28,698 nucleotides of DNA from Streptomyces rubellomurinus (lineage in GTDB: Bacteria > Actinomycetota > Actinomycetes > Streptomycetales > Streptomycetaceae). A program made the translations under genes and the position numbers. The stretch lies in contig NZ_JZKH01000092.1 in NCBI RefSeq assembly GCF_000961885.1, positions 1-28,698 of the forward strand, written 5' to 3'. Below the pieces are notes generated by a model. It ran no database searches, was not told the origin of the DNA, and saw only the letters and a list, made by a program, of their open reading frames with translations. Shown here piece by piece: positions 7,765-15,647 of this stretch (positions within the stretch are counted from its first letter, which is position 1; the number at the start of each line of letters is the position of its first letter).

Positions 7765-8306
7765 GCGGCGGCTCCCGCGGCGGCCGCCCAGTCGCGCAGG
7801 ACCGCGAAGTCCTCGGCGCGCAGGCCGAACCGGGGGTTGACGTGCAGGGTGAGCGCCGGGGCGGGGTGGTGGGCCGCGATCCACTCGGCGTCCTGCGGGC
7901 CGAGTTCGTCGTCCACCCAGACGAAGGGGCGCCCGGCGGCCCAGGCGACCACGTCCCGGGTCTTCCAGTGCAGCCCGTCCGGGTCCTCGCCGAACAGGTC
8001 CGACCACGCGATGTACGGGAGCTCGGGCAGCCCGAGGCGCGGGCCGACGAGGGTGTTGGCCTCGGCCATCCACGTGGTCGCCCAGGCCAGTTCGTACGGC
8101 AGCGCCAGCAACTCCCGCCCGTGCGCGGGGTTCAGCCACACCTTGAGCGGCTTCACCTCGCCCGGCGCGAGCCGGGCCTGCCGCTCCGCCCACCAGTGGG
8201 GGGTCAGGCGGTGGGCCTGGTAGCCCCTGGGCCCGCGCAGCCCGGGTGCGGCGAAGGGGTTGAGCGGTCCGTCCACGTCGAGGAGGAGCAACGGTTGCGG
8301 CGTCAT
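7761..8306 (-). CDS. HAD-like protein, tandem paralogue A
   Basis: 181 residues from ATG 8306. MTPQPLLLLDVDGPLNPF contains HAD motif I, and FVWVDDELGPQD the later acidic motif. The central block (WLNPAHGRELLALPYELAW through GEDPDGLHWKTRDVVAWA) is almost identical to paralogue B. At the DNA level 7937-8030 is base-for-base the same as 7398-7491. It is the first gene of the coupled unit with paralogue B and the MOSC gene. A strong hairpin separates it from glnII upstream, so it probably has its own promoter in 8307-8388, where I see no clear -35/-10 pair. Substrate is unknown; a phosphatase-type activity would fit the fold. Confidence 0.75.
   Translation of the reverse strand: MTPQPLLLLDVDGPLNPFAAPGLRGPRGYQAHRLTPHWWAERQARLAPGEVKPLKVWLNPAHGRELLALPYELAWATTWMAEANTLVGPRLGLPELPYIAWSDLFGEDPDGLHWKTRDVVAWAAGRPFVWVDDELGPQDAEWIAAHHPAPALTLHVNPRFGLRAEDFAVLRDWAAAAGAAA
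7937..8030 (-). repeat. 94-bp perfect direct repeat, copy 2 (other copy 7398-7491)
   Basis: This is the partner of the repeat at 7398-7491, inside paralogue A. The offset between the copies is 539 bases, which is the paralogue spacing. Confidence 0.9.
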
Positions 8307-8388
8307 CCCTGAATTCTCGGGCGGCGGTACCGGATTGACCAGTGATTTGCGGCCGTCCCCGCGGGGGAGCAGCGCCACGGAACGCCGA

Positions 8389-8418
8389 AGGCCCTTCCCG
8401 GTGGGGCGGGAAGGGCCT
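8389..8418 (-). terminator. Hairpin terminator downstream of glnII
   Basis: AGGCCCTTCCCG and CGGGAAGGGCCT form a perfect 12-bp stem with a six-base loop, 26 bases beyond the glnII stop. There is no U-run, as is usual for Streptomyces terminators. Confidence 0.8.
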
Positions 8419-8443
8419 GGGCACGTGCACCCGGGGGGGCGGA

Positions 8444-9466
8444 TCAGACCTGGCCGGCCTTCTCCAGCGCCTCGCAGCAGGTGTTGATCAGGAGGCGGGT
8501 GACGACGTAGGGGTCGACGTTGGCGTTCGGGCGACGGTCCTCGATGTAGCCCTTCTTCTCCACCTCGACCTGCCACGGGATGCGGACCGAGGCGCCGCGG
8601 TCGGAGACGCCGTAGCTGTAGACGTTCCACGGGGCGGTCTCGTGCTTGCCGGTCAGGCGGGACTGGATGTCGTCACCGTACTGGTTGACGTGCTCCAGCA
8701 CCTTCTCCTGGGAGGCGCCGAGCGACTCGCAGGCGGTGATGATGGCGTCGTAGCCCTCGCGCATCGCCTTGGTGGAGAAGTTGGTGTGGGCGCCCGCGCC
8801 GTTCCAGTCGCCCCGGGCCGGCTTGGCGTCCAGGGTGGCGTCGATGCCGAACTCCTCGGCGGTGCGGTACAGCAGGTAGCGGGCGATCCACAGGTCGTCG
8901 GAGACGGTCAGCGCGTCGACCGGGCCGATCTGGAACTCCCACTGGCCGGGCATGACCTCGGCGTTGATGCCGCAGATCGCCAGGCCGGCGTCCAGGCAGC
9001 GGTCCAGGTGCAGCTCGACGATCTCGCGGCCGAAGACCTCCTCGGCGCCGACGCCGCAGTAGTAGCCGCCCTGCGGGGCCGGGTAGCCGCCCTCCGGGAA
9101 GCCGAGCGGGCGGGAGCCCTTGAAGAAGGTGTACTCCTGCTCGATGCCGAAGATCGACTCCTGGGCGGTGTACTTGCTCTCGACCTCGCGCAGCAGGGCG
9201 CGGGTGTTGGACTCGTGCGGGGTACCGTTCGTCTCCAGGACCTCGCAGAGGACCAGGATGTTGTCACCGCCGCGGATCGGGTCCTTGACGACCTTCACCG
9301 GCTCCAGCACGCGGTCCGAGGCGTGGCCCTCGGCCTGGTTGGTCGACGAGCCGTCGAAGCCCCAGGTGGGGATCTTGTCGGCGTTCGGCAGGACGCGAGT
9401 CTTGGAACGGAGCTTCGCGGTCGGCTTGGTGCCGTCGATCCAGATGTACTCGGCCTTGATTGCCAC
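8444..9466 (-). CDS. glnII: Glutamine synthetase type II (eukaryote-like GlnII)
   Basis: 340 residues from GTG 9466, preceded by GAGGGA. The protein makes glutamine from glutamate, ammonia and ATP in the cytoplasm. It has the short type II architecture, unlike the roughly 470-residue GlnA. The latch region is GFDGSSTNQAEGHASDR. IFGIEQEYTFF supplies the first metal-binding glutamates, and GINAEVMPGQWEFQIG the second. The ATP-site segment is ARGDWNGAGAHTNFSTKAMR, and ETAPWNVYSYGVSDRGASVR holds the glutamate-binding arginines. The length and start fit the approximately 340-residue Streptomyces enzyme. Unlike GlnA, type II enzymes are not known to be adenylylated, so control is mainly transcriptional. 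A GlnR-type array lies directly upstream (9522-9559). Alternative in-frame upstream starts would run through that operator and are unlikely. Confidence 0.96.
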   Translation of the reverse strand: MAIKAEYIWIDGTKPTAKLRSKTRVLPNADKIPTWGFDGSSTNQAEGHASDRVLEPVKVVKDPIRGGDNILVLCEVLETNGTPHESNTRALLREVESKYTAQESIFGIEQEYTFFKGSRPLGFPEGGYPAPQGGYYCGVGAEEVFGREIVELHLDRCLDAGLAICGINAEVMPGQWEFQIGPVDALTVSDDLWIARYLLYRTAEEFGIDATLDAKPARGDWNGAGAHTNFSTKAMREGYDAIITACESLGASQEKVLEHVNQYGDDIQSRLTGKHETAPWNVYSYGVSDRGASVRIPWQVEVEKKGYIEDRRPNANVDPYVVTRLLINTCCEALEKAGQV

Positions 9467-9521
9467 GGCTTGTCCCTCGCATTGCTGGGTGGTGGGTGCC
9501 CGCGTAGCGTCGCAAGCCGCC

Positions 9522-9559
9522 GTTTCCCGGTTGTTCCTCTCGTGTAACGCGCATGTGAA
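9522..9559 (-). promoter_or_regulatory. GlnR-type operator upstream of glnII
   Basis: Read on the minus strand, four pentamers recur at exactly 11-base spacing: TTCAC, GTTAC, GGAAC, GAAAC. The middle pair GTTAC-N6-GGAAC is one base from the known GlnR half-site pair gTnAC-N6-GAAAC. GlnR control of glnII is established in Streptomyces coelicolor. The first unit overlaps GTTCACA, one mismatch from a PhoP unit. The array ends 55 bases before the start codon. Confidence 0.65.
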
Positions 9560-9588
9560 CCAACCGTCCGCGTCGGCACGGTCACGGT

Positions 9589-9616
9589 GCGGGAGTGCCG
9601 GGCGCGGCACTCCCGC
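9589..9616 (-). terminator. Hairpin terminator after the LASTG surface protein
   Basis: GCGGGAGTGCCG and CGGCACTCCCGC form a perfect 12-bp stem around a GGCG loop, 35 bases past the stop codon. It isolates glnII and its operator from the upstream gene. Confidence 0.8.
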
Positions 9617-9651
9617 CGCGACGGGTGCCGCCAGGGCGCCGACGGGTGCCG

Positions 9652-10665
9652 TCAGTGGCGCCGGGCGTGCGCCGCGTGACGCCGCCGGGTGGCCCACAGC
9701 GCGGCCGCCCCGCCCGCGACGAGGGCGGCGGCCCCGGCGGCCAGCGGGCCGGTGGCGTCGCTGCCGCCGGTGCTGGCCAGCCGCTCCTTCTCGGCCGCGG
9801 CCCGCGGCACGGCGGCCCGCGAGGTGGTGGTGTCGGCGACCGGCTGGGCGGCGGGCGCGCTGGTCGGCACGGCCGTGGCGGGCGCGGAGCCCGATGCGGC
9901 CGCGGTGGGCTTCTCGCAGCTCACCGAGGCGACGGTGACCGTCCCGGTGACCTTGGCGACGTTCAGGTTGAGCGGGTTCACCTCCACGTGCACCTCCAGC
10001 GCGGAGGCGGCGGCGGTGGTCGTGGTGGTGGCCTTCTTGGAGAACTCCACCGAGACGCTGCCGACCGCCGGCACGTCCACCTTGGTCGGCCCGTACAGGC
10101 CGAGGGTGACGGGCTTGCCGAGCACGGTCAGCTTGGCGGGCGCGACGACGTTCGCGGTCGGCGCCCCGTCGACCGGGCAGGTGACCTCGGCGCTCATCGC
10201 CTCCAGGCCGAGCAGCGCGGTGGCGGTGAGGCCGGGGGCGTTCACGTCGGCGTTGACCAGCTTGACGGAGGCGGCGGCGCCCTTGTCGTCGGCGCGGGTG
10301 ACGGACTTGCCGATGTCGGCCTTGACCAGGGTGACCGGGCGCTGCCCGTCGACGCCGTCCACCGCCGCGGTGAGCACGGAGCCGTCGCGCTCGGCCGGGG
10401 ACTCGACCTTGTTCAGCGCGATGTTCACCGGGACGTCCACCGCGCTGTTCAGCAGCTTGACGTCCAGGGCGAGCTCGGCGGTGACGGCGCGGGCCTTGCC
10501 CGGCGAGGCGGGCGCCGCGGCCGGAGCGGCCGGAGCGGCCTGGACGGGCGGGGCGCTGAGCAGTGCGCACACCACCGTGGCTGCAGCGGCGGAAACGATT
10601 CGGCGCGAAGACCGAGACGAAGACGAGGACGAAAACGACAGGGACGACAGGGACGGCGAAGACAT
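9652..10665 (-). CDS. Cell-wall-anchored secreted protein with LASTG sorting signal (SCO1860-like)
   Basis: 337 residues from ATG 10665, preceded by GTGTGGGGG. An unusually serine-rich start (12 or more Ser in the first 20 residues) precedes a hydrophobic signal-peptide core with likely cleavage near residue 44 (PVQA-A). The middle is a beta-rich, Val/Thr/Asp-rich region with two cysteines (VTCPVDG, SVSCEKP) that could pair. The C-terminus has a Ser/Ala/Thr/Pro stalk, the sorting motif LASTG at 296-300, a hydrophobic helix, and the basic tail RRRHAAHARRH. This is the layout of class E sortase substrates (LAXTG) in Streptomyces. The overall design resembles the SCO1860-type LAETG-anchored family, but that assignment is from memory. 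Function is unknown. The low-complexity start gives a locally odd base composition (10605-10660). Confidence 0.8.
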   Translation of the reverse strand: MSSPSLSSLSFSSSSSSRSSRRIVSAAAATVVCALLSAPPVQAAPAAPAAAPASPGKARAVTAELALDVKLLNSAVDVPVNIALNKVESPAERDGSVLTAAVDGVDGQRPVTLVKADIGKSVTRADDKGAAASVKLVNADVNAPGLTATALLGLEAMSAEVTCPVDGAPTANVVAPAKLTVLGKPVTLGLYGPTKVDVPAVGSVSVEFSKKATTTTTAAASALEVHVEVNPLNLNVAKVTGTVTVASVSCEKPTAAASGSAPATAVPTSAPAAQPVADTTTSRAAVPRAAAEKERLASTGGSDATGPLAAGAAALVAGGAAALWATRRRHAAHARRH

Positions 10666-10740
10666 GGCGGTACCCCCACACACACGGCTGAAACGATGAG
10701 CCGCCAGTCTTCTCAAACGATCCGTCACATGAGTCACACA

Positions 10741-10777
10741 GAACGTCATTTCACCCGTTGGAGTGAGATTGACGTTC
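10741..10777 (-). terminator. Imperfect hairpin between ung and the LASTG gene
   Basis: GAACGTCA (10741-10748) and TGACGTTC (10770-10777) can pair, with CAC/GTG continuing the stem. It lies 19 bases beyond the ung stop, so it may end ung transcription. Because it also sits just upstream of the LASTG gene promoter region, an operator role is possible. Confidence 0.4.
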
Positions 10778-10795
10778 CGCCCTGACCCACGTCTG

Positions 10796-11473
10796 CTACG
10801 GCAGCCGCCAGTCCACCGGCTGCGCCCCCTGCCGCACCAGCAGCTCGTTCGCCCGGCTGAACGGCCGCGAGCCGAAGAAGCCGCGGTCCGCCGACATCGG
10901 GCTCGGGTGCACCGACTCGACGGTCGGGACGTTGCCCAGCAGCGGGCGCAGGTTGCGGGCGTCGCTCCCCCACAGGATCGCCACCAGCGGGCCGCCGCGC
11001 GCCACCAGCGCCCGGATCGCCTGCTCGGTGACCGCCTCCCAGCCCTTGCCCTTGTGCCCGCCGGGCTTGCGCGGCTGGGTGGTCAGCGCCCGGTTGAGCA
11101 GCAGCACGCCCTGCTGCGACCAGGGCGTGAGGTCGCCGTTGGCGGGCTGCGGCAGCCCGAGGTCGGTGCCGTACTCGCGGAAGATGTTGACCAGGCTCGG
11201 CGGGATCGGCCGCACCTCGGGCGCCACCGAGAAGCTGAGCCCCACCGCGTGGCCGGGCGTCGGGTACGGGTCCTGCCCGACGATCAGGACGCGGACGTCG
11301 GCGATCGGCTGCTGGAAGGCCCGCAGGATGTTCGGACCGGACGGCAGGTAGGTGCGGCCGGCGGCCACCTCGGCGCGCAGGAAGTCACCCATCGCGGCGA
11401 TCCGCCCGGCGACGGGCTCCAGGGCGGTGGCCCAACCGGGCTCGACGATCTCGTTCAGTGGACGCGGTGCCAT
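10796..11473 (-). CDS. ung: Uracil-DNA glycosylase, family 1
   Basis: 225 residues from ATG 11473. It removes uracil from DNA at the first step of base excision repair. [18 protein letters not shown] (from about residue 66) contains the catalytic Asp (about 68) and the uracil-stacking Phe (about 82). LLLNRALT is the conserved Asn strand. [15 protein letters not shown] carries the catalytic His (about 189) and the DNA-intercalation loop. The PYPTPGHAV variant, in place of the enterobacterial PYHGPGQAH, is the one I associate with mycobacterial Ung, as is the ending DWRLP. Alternative upstream starts at 11524 would put residues in front of the family's usual start and across a good promoter. 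TAGGGT (11481-11486) lies seven bases before the ATG, so the mRNA is probably leaderless. Confidence 0.95.
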   Translation of the reverse strand: MAPRPLNEIVEPGWATALEPVAGRIAAMGDFLRAEVAAGRTYLPSGPNILRAFQQPIADVRVLIVGQDPYPTPGHAVGLSFSVAPEVRPIPPSLVNIFREYGTDLGLPQPANGDLTPWSQQGVLLLNRALTTQPRKPGGHKGKGWEAVTEQAIRALVARGGPLVAILWGSDARNLRPLLGNVPTVESVHPSPMSADRGFFGSRPFSRANELLVRQGAQPVDWRLP

Positions 11474-11480
11474 GGTCGTC

Positions 11481-11486
11481 ACCCTA
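11481..11486 (-). promoter_or_regulatory. -10 box for leaderless ung mRNA
   Basis: On the minus strand TAGGGT ends seven bases before the ung ATG, so transcription would start at or next to the start codon. No Shine-Dalgarno sequence is present. A TGACGG 18 bases upstream is a possible -35. Confidence 0.5.
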
Positions 11487-11554
11487 TCGGCCCAGACCGA
11501 CAGCCCGTCACCTCGGATGATCATGCTTCCGGGGCGCGCTCGCCGCGCCCCGCC

Positions 11555-12646
11555 TCACCCCACCACGCGCCCCCGCAGCACCACCAGCGCCGGGTCGGCC
11601 AGCACCCGGACGTCCGCCCGCGGGTCCTCGGCGTACACCACGAAGTCCGCCGGCGCACCCTCCTCCAGGCCCGGCCGCCCGAGCCACGCCCGGGCGCCCC
11701 AACTCGCCGCCGACAGCGCCTCGGCCGGGCTCAGCCCGGCCTTCACCAGCTCCGCCACCTCGTCCGCGACCAGCCCGTGCGCGAGCGAGCCGCCCGCGTC
11801 GGTGCCGACGAAGATCGGGATGCCCGCGTCGTGCGCGGCGCCCACCGTGTCGTAGCGGCGCTCGTGCAGCCGCCGCATGTGCGCCGACCAGGCCGGGAAC
11901 TTGGCCTCGCCGCCGGCCGCGAGCGAGGGGAAGGTGGCGATGTTGACCAGCGTCGGGACGATGGCGACGCCGCGCTCGGCGAAGGCCGGGATCAGCTCCT
12001 CGGTCAGCCCGGTGGCGTGCTCCACGCAGTCGATGCCGGCCGCCAGCAGGTCCGGCAGCGACTCGGCGGCGAAGCAGTGCGCGGTGACCCGCGCGCCCTC
12101 CTCGTGCGCCGCCGCGATCGCCTCGGCCAGCGCGTCGCCGGGCCAGCAGGCGGCGAGGTCGCCGCGCTCGCGGTCGATCCAGTCGCCGACCAGCTTCACC
12201 CAGCCGTCCCCGCGCCGGGCCTCGGCCCGGACGTACGCGGCCAGGTCGCCGGGCTCGATCTCGTGGGCGTAGTTGCGGATGTAGCGGCGGGTGCGGGCGA
12301 TGTGCCGCCCGGCCCGGATGATCCGGGGCAGGTCCTCGCGCTCGTCGATCCAGCGGGTGTCGGCCGCCGAGCCGGCGTCGCGGATCAGCAGGGTGCCGGC
12401 GTCGCGGTCGGTGAGCGCCTGCTTCTCGCTGGTGGCGGCGTCGACGGCGCCGTGCGCGTCCAGGCCGACGTGGCAGTGCGCGTCCACCAGGCCTGGCAGC
12501 ACCCAGCCGGTGACCGTCCGGACGTCACCGGCGGTCGGCGGGCGGGTGAAGCTCACCCGGCCGTCCACCACCCAGAGTTCGTCCCGGACGTCCTGCGGAC
12601 CGACCAGCACCCGACCCCGCACGTGCAGCACCGCGCCATCGCTCAT
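11555..12646 (-). CDS. Amidohydrolase family protein (prolidase / imidazolonepropionase-like)
   Basis: 363 residues from ATG 12646. This is a metal-dependent amidohydrolase barrel. GLVDAHCHVG (about 52-61) is the HxH metal motif, GWVKLVGDW may supply the bridging lysine, TAHCFAAES and VEHATGL carry the next two metal histidines, and FVGTDAGG the final aspartate. A composite beta-sandwich is made from the N- and C-termini (APADFVVYAEDPRADVRVL). The order and spacing match the subgroup containing Xaa-Pro dipeptidases and imidazolonepropionases, so it should hydrolyse an amide or cyclic amide. The substrate is not readable. It is divergent from a class V aminotransferase, and an APC permease lies beyond that, so amino-acid or ureide catabolism is possible. 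The start is supported by a leaderless promoter (TAGAGT six bases upstream). Confidence 0.85.
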   Translation of the reverse strand: MSDGAVLHVRGRVLVGPQDVRDELWVVDGRVSFTRPPTAGDVRTVTGWVLPGLVDAHCHVGLDAHGAVDAATSEKQALTDRDAGTLLIRDAGSAADTRWIDEREDLPRIIRAGRHIARTRRYIRNYAHEIEPGDLAAYVRAEARRGDGWVKLVGDWIDRERGDLAACWPGDALAEAIAAAHEEGARVTAHCFAAESLPDLLAAGIDCVEHATGLTEELIPAFAERGVAIVPTLVNIATFPSLAAGGEAKFPAWSAHMRRLHERRYDTVGAAHDAGIPIFVGTDAGGSLAHGLVADEVAELVKAGLSPAEALSAASWGARAWLGRPGLEEGAPADFVVYAEDPRADVRVLADPALVVLRGRVVG

Positions 12647-12652
12647 GCCCGC

Positions 12653-12681
12653 ACTCTAGCGGCGGACGGGTTCCCTGTAAG
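12653..12681 (-). promoter_or_regulatory. Promoter of the amidohydrolase gene, leaderless
   Basis: On the minus strand CTTACA (12681-12676) is followed after 17 bases by TAGAGT (12658-12653), and the ATG begins six bases later. The spacing implies that the transcript begins at the start codon. Confidence 0.55.
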
Positions 12682-12741
12682 CAGCGTCCATGCGGCAGAC
12701 TCGTTGCGGTACCCACCACCCCCTGCGGCGAAAGGCCAGAC

Positions 12742-13821
12742 GTGAGCCCGTACCTCGACCTCCCCCCGCTCAGCGCCGCCGAGTTCGCGGCGATCGAGGA
12801 CCAGGTGGCCGCGCTGCTGCACACCGAGGCCGACGTGATCGTCACCCAGGGCGAGGCGCTGCTGCCGCTGGAGGCCGCGATCCGCGGCGCCGCGCACCCG
12901 GGCTCCACCGCGCTGAACATCGTCACCGGCCCCTACGGGCAGACCTTCGGCAACTGGCTGCGCTCCTGCGGCGCGCACGTCGTCGACCTCGCCGCCCCCT
13001 TCGACGGCGCGGTGAGCGCCGCGCAGGTCGCCGAGGCGCTGGAGGCGAACCCGGGCATCGACTTCGTCTCGCTGGTGCACGCCGAGGCCGCCACCGGCAA
13101 CACCAACCCGGTCGCCGGGATCGGCGCCGTGGTGCGCGAGCACGGCGCCCTGCTGATGCTCGACGCGGTCGCCTCCGTCGCCGCCGAGCCGCTGCTCACC
13201 GACGCGTGGGGCGTCGACCTGTGCGTGATCGGCGGCCAGAAGGCGATGGGCGGCCCGGCCGGGGTCTCGGCCGTGTCGGTGTCCGAGCGCGCCTGGGAGC
13301 GGATCGCCGCCAACCCGGCCGCCCCGCGCCGCTCCTACCTGTCGCTGCTCGACTGGAAGGAGCGCTGGACGGACGCCGGCCGCACCGTCCTCCCGCACGC
13401 CCCGGCCCAGTTGGAGATGCTCGCGCTCGGCGCCTGCCTGGACCGGATCGCCGCGGACGGCCTGTCGGCCGTGATCGCCCGCCACCGCGCCGCCTCCGCC
13501 GCCACCCGGGCCGGCGTCCGCGCCCTCGGCACGCTCAGCCCCTTCGTCCACGAGGACGCGCACGCCGCGCCGGTCGCCACCACCCTGCGCACCCCGGACG
13601 GCGTGGACGCCACCGCGCTCGCGGCCCGGCTCGACCCGGCCCTGCCCGTCCAGCCCGGCGGCGGCGCGCTGGCCGGCTCGATGCTGCGGGTCAATCACTA
13701 CGGCCCGGCGGCCTCCCTGGAGACCGTCCGCGCCTGCCTGGACGCCCTCGCGGCCGCCACCGGCGCCGACCCCGCGCCGGCCCTCACCGCCGCCGACGCC
13801 GCCTGGGGCGCGGCCGTCTAG
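12742..13821 (+). CDS. Class V PLP-dependent aminotransferase (alanine-glyoxylate type)
   Basis: 359 residues from GTG 12742, preceded by AAAGG. The fold is type I PLP, class V. TQGEALLPLEAAIRG is the substrate/cofactor entrance region. VHAEAATGNTNPVAGIGAVV is the TGxxxP segment, LLMLDAVAS carries the PLP-ring Asp (about 141), and VIGGQKAMGGPAG carries the Schiff-base Lys (about 167). The family covers alanine-glyoxylate, serine-pyruvate and ureidoglycine-glyoxylate aminotransferases, and also 2-aminoethylphosphonate transaminase (PhnW). Pairing with an amidohydrolase and an amino acid permease fits amine or ureide breakdown. A link to the phosphonate genes 3 kb away is conceivable but not supported by shared operators. 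The gene is convergent with the permease, and a strong hairpin lies between them. Confidence 0.82.
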   Translation: MSPYLDLPPLSAAEFAAIEDQVAALLHTEADVIVTQGEALLPLEAAIRGAAHPGSTALNIVTGPYGQTFGNWLRSCGAHVVDLAAPFDGAVSAAQVAEALEANPGIDFVSLVHAEAATGNTNPVAGIGAVVREHGALLMLDAVASVAAEPLLTDAWGVDLCVIGGQKAMGGPAGVSAVSVSERAWERIAANPAAPRRSYLSLLDWKERWTDAGRTVLPHAPAQLEMLALGACLDRIAADGLSAVIARHRAASAATRAGVRALGTLSPFVHEDAHAAPVATTLRTPDGVDATALAARLDPALPVQPGGGALAGSMLRVNHYGPAASLETVRACLDALAAATGADPAPALTAADAAWGAAV

Positions 13822-13830
13822 ACAGCGGAA

Positions 13831-13856
13831 CGGCCCCCGAGTCACCTCGGGGGCCG
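13831..13856. terminator. Bidirectional terminator between aminotransferase and permease genes
   Basis: CGGCCCCCGAG and CTCGGGGGCCG form a perfect 11-bp stem with a TCAC loop. It sits between two convergent stop codons (13821 and 13871) and can serve both. Confidence 0.85.
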
Positions 13857-13870
13857 CTCTCGCGGGGTGT

Positions 13871-15511
13871 TCAGTGCCCGCCCGCGTCCAGCACCTCGAC
13901 GCCGCGGATGTTCCGCTCGATCTCCTCCGCCGGCAGCGCGACCGCCAGCGCCCAGTAGTAGATCACCAGCGCGAACACCACCACGACGCCGATGTCCCAC
14001 CACAGCGGCAGGTTCCCCTGGGCGCCCACGCCGAAGGTGCCCTGCCAGGAGACGATCCCCATCCCGACCAGGTAGACCGGCAGCCACTGCCCGGCCTTGA
14101 AGTCCATCCGCGGCGCGTTCGGCACGCCCTTCGAGGCCGCGTACATCGAGTACCCGCCGAGCAGCACGTACCCGATCAGGATCGCCAGGCCGAGCCGCCA
14201 CAGGGTGTCCCAGCCGGACCAGTAGATGACCAGGCTGGCCACCGCGAAGGCCAGCGGCGAGATGATCGTGCCGCCGGGCAGGTGGTACGAGCGCTCCATC
14301 CCCGGCAGCCGCTTGCGCAGCACCCCGAAGGCCAGCGGCGCGCCCGCGTACATCAGCACCACCGCCGAGGTGATGAAGCCGACCAGGCGCTGCCAGCTCG
14401 GGAACGGCAGGAAGCAGAGCACCCCGGCGATCCAGGCGATCAGCAGGCCCAGCCACGGCACCGAGCGCTTGTCGGTGTACTGCAGGGCCTGCGGCGCGTA
14501 GCCGTTGCGGCTCAGCCCGTACGTGACCCGGGAGCTGGAGGTGATGTAGACCAGGCCGGTGCCGGCCGGCGAGATCACCGCGTCGATGAACAGGATGGTG
14601 GCGAGCCAGCCGAGCCCGATCAGGGTGGCGAGGCCGGCGAACGGCCCGCTGATGCCCGGGTAGTCGAGCTTGCCCCAGCCCGCCGCGAAGGTGTCCGGCG
14701 GCAGGGCCCCGATGAACACCACCTGGAGCATGACGTAGACGATCGTGCCGATGACGACCGACCCGAGCACGGCCCGGGGGATGTCCCGGCGGGGGTTGCG
14801 GCTCTCCCCCGCCCACTGGATCGCCTGCTCGAAGCCGAGCAGCGCGAAGATCACGCCGCTGGTGCTGATCGCCGCCAGCACGCCCTTGGCGCCGTCCGGC
14901 GCGAAGCCCCGCAGGTGGAAGTTGGAGCCGTGGAACTCGGTGAGCCCGAGGGCGAAGATGGCCAGGATCGGGACGAGGACCTTCCACACGGTGGCCACGC
15001 TGTTGGTGTGCGCGAGCAGCCGCACGCCCAGGAAGTTGACCGCGACGAAGAGGCCGAGCAGCACGGCCGCGATCACGAAGCCGGTGCCCGTCAGCGTCAG
15101 GTCCTTGTTCAGGAAGCCGTCCGCCCAGGTCCAGTGCCGGGCGTAGTTGATCATCGCCTGGACCTCGATCGGGGCGATGGTCGCCGCCTGCAGCCAGGTG
15201 AACCAGCCGAACGACATGCCGGCGAACCCGCCGAAGGCGTAGTGCGGGTACCGGGCCGTCCCGCCGGCCACCGGGAACAGGCCGCCCAGTTCGGCGTGGA
15301 TCAGCGCCAGCAGGATGATCGCCACCGCGCCGATGCCCCAGGACAGCAGCGCGGCCGGCCCCGCGGCCACGGCCGCCTTCTGCGCCCCGAACAGCCATCC
15401 GGAGCCGATGATCGCCCCGACCGAGGCCCAGAGCAGCCCGGCGAGCCCCACCTCCCGCTTCAGCCCGGTGTGCCCCGAACCCGGCGGGCTCGTGGTCGTG
15501 GAATGCGCCAT
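13871..15511 (-). CDS. APC family amino acid permease
   Basis: 546 residues from ATG 15511, with GAGAGGCGG upstream. This is a polytopic membrane protein of about 12-14 helices. The first helix reads VGLAGLLWASVGAIIGSGWLFGA, with the unwound GxG motif (ASVGAIIGSGW) where APC transporters bind the amino acid backbone. AELGGLFPVAGG in helix 3 is a family hallmark, and IFALLGFEQAIQWAGESRNPRRD matches the helix 6 / loop 6-7 region. The length is greater than the roughly 470 residues of many family members because of an extended C-terminal half, as seen in actinobacterial permeases. It probably imports or exchanges an amino acid with H+ or Na+. The substrate is unknown. It ends head-on with the aminotransferase gene, which may act on the transported amino acid. 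Confidence 0.88.
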   Translation of the reverse strand: MAHSTTTSPPGSGHTGLKREVGLAGLLWASVGAIIGSGWLFGAQKAAVAAGPAALLSWGIGAVAIILLALIHAELGGLFPVAGGTARYPHYAFGGFAGMSFGWFTWLQAATIAPIEVQAMINYARHWTWADGFLNKDLTLTGTGFVIAAVLLGLFVAVNFLGVRLLAHTNSVATVWKVLVPILAIFALGLTEFHGSNFHLRGFAPDGAKGVLAAISTSGVIFALLGFEQAIQWAGESRNPRRDIPRAVLGSVVIGTIVYVMLQVVFIGALPPDTFAAGWGKLDYPGISGPFAGLATLIGLGWLATILFIDAVISPAGTGLVYITSSSRVTYGLSRNGYAPQALQYTDKRSVPWLGLLIAWIAGVLCFLPFPSWQRLVGFITSAVVLMYAGAPLAFGVLRKRLPGMERSYHLPGGTIISPLAFAVASLVIYWSGWDTLWRLGLAILIGYVLLGGYSMYAASKGVPNAPRMDFKAGQWLPVYLVGMGIVSWQGTFGVGAQGNLPLWWDIGVVVVFALVIYYWALAVALPAEEIERNIRGVEVLDAGGH

Positions 15512-15647
15512 GGCGGGACCGCCTCTCACCTCGGGGAATCCCCCCGACAGTGCCGCAGCCCGCGCGCCGCCCCCGCGCCGAAACGCGCTGCGCCCGCCTC
15601 CGCTCACCCGAACGGCGGGCACGCGGCAGAGGAGGGCGCGGCTCGGC

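Noticed and set aside
8444..10681. A minus-strand open frame of about 745 codons running from the LASTG gene into glnII
   Set aside because: The part before 9466 is low-complexity shadow sequence and crosses a 12-bp terminator stem and the GlnR array. GlnII proper begins at GTG 9466.
12742..13821. Class V aminotransferase as PhnW of the phosphonate system
   Set aside because: The motifs are general for the family. The gene has neither the PHO box nor the GntR palindrome, and it pairs with an amidohydrolase.
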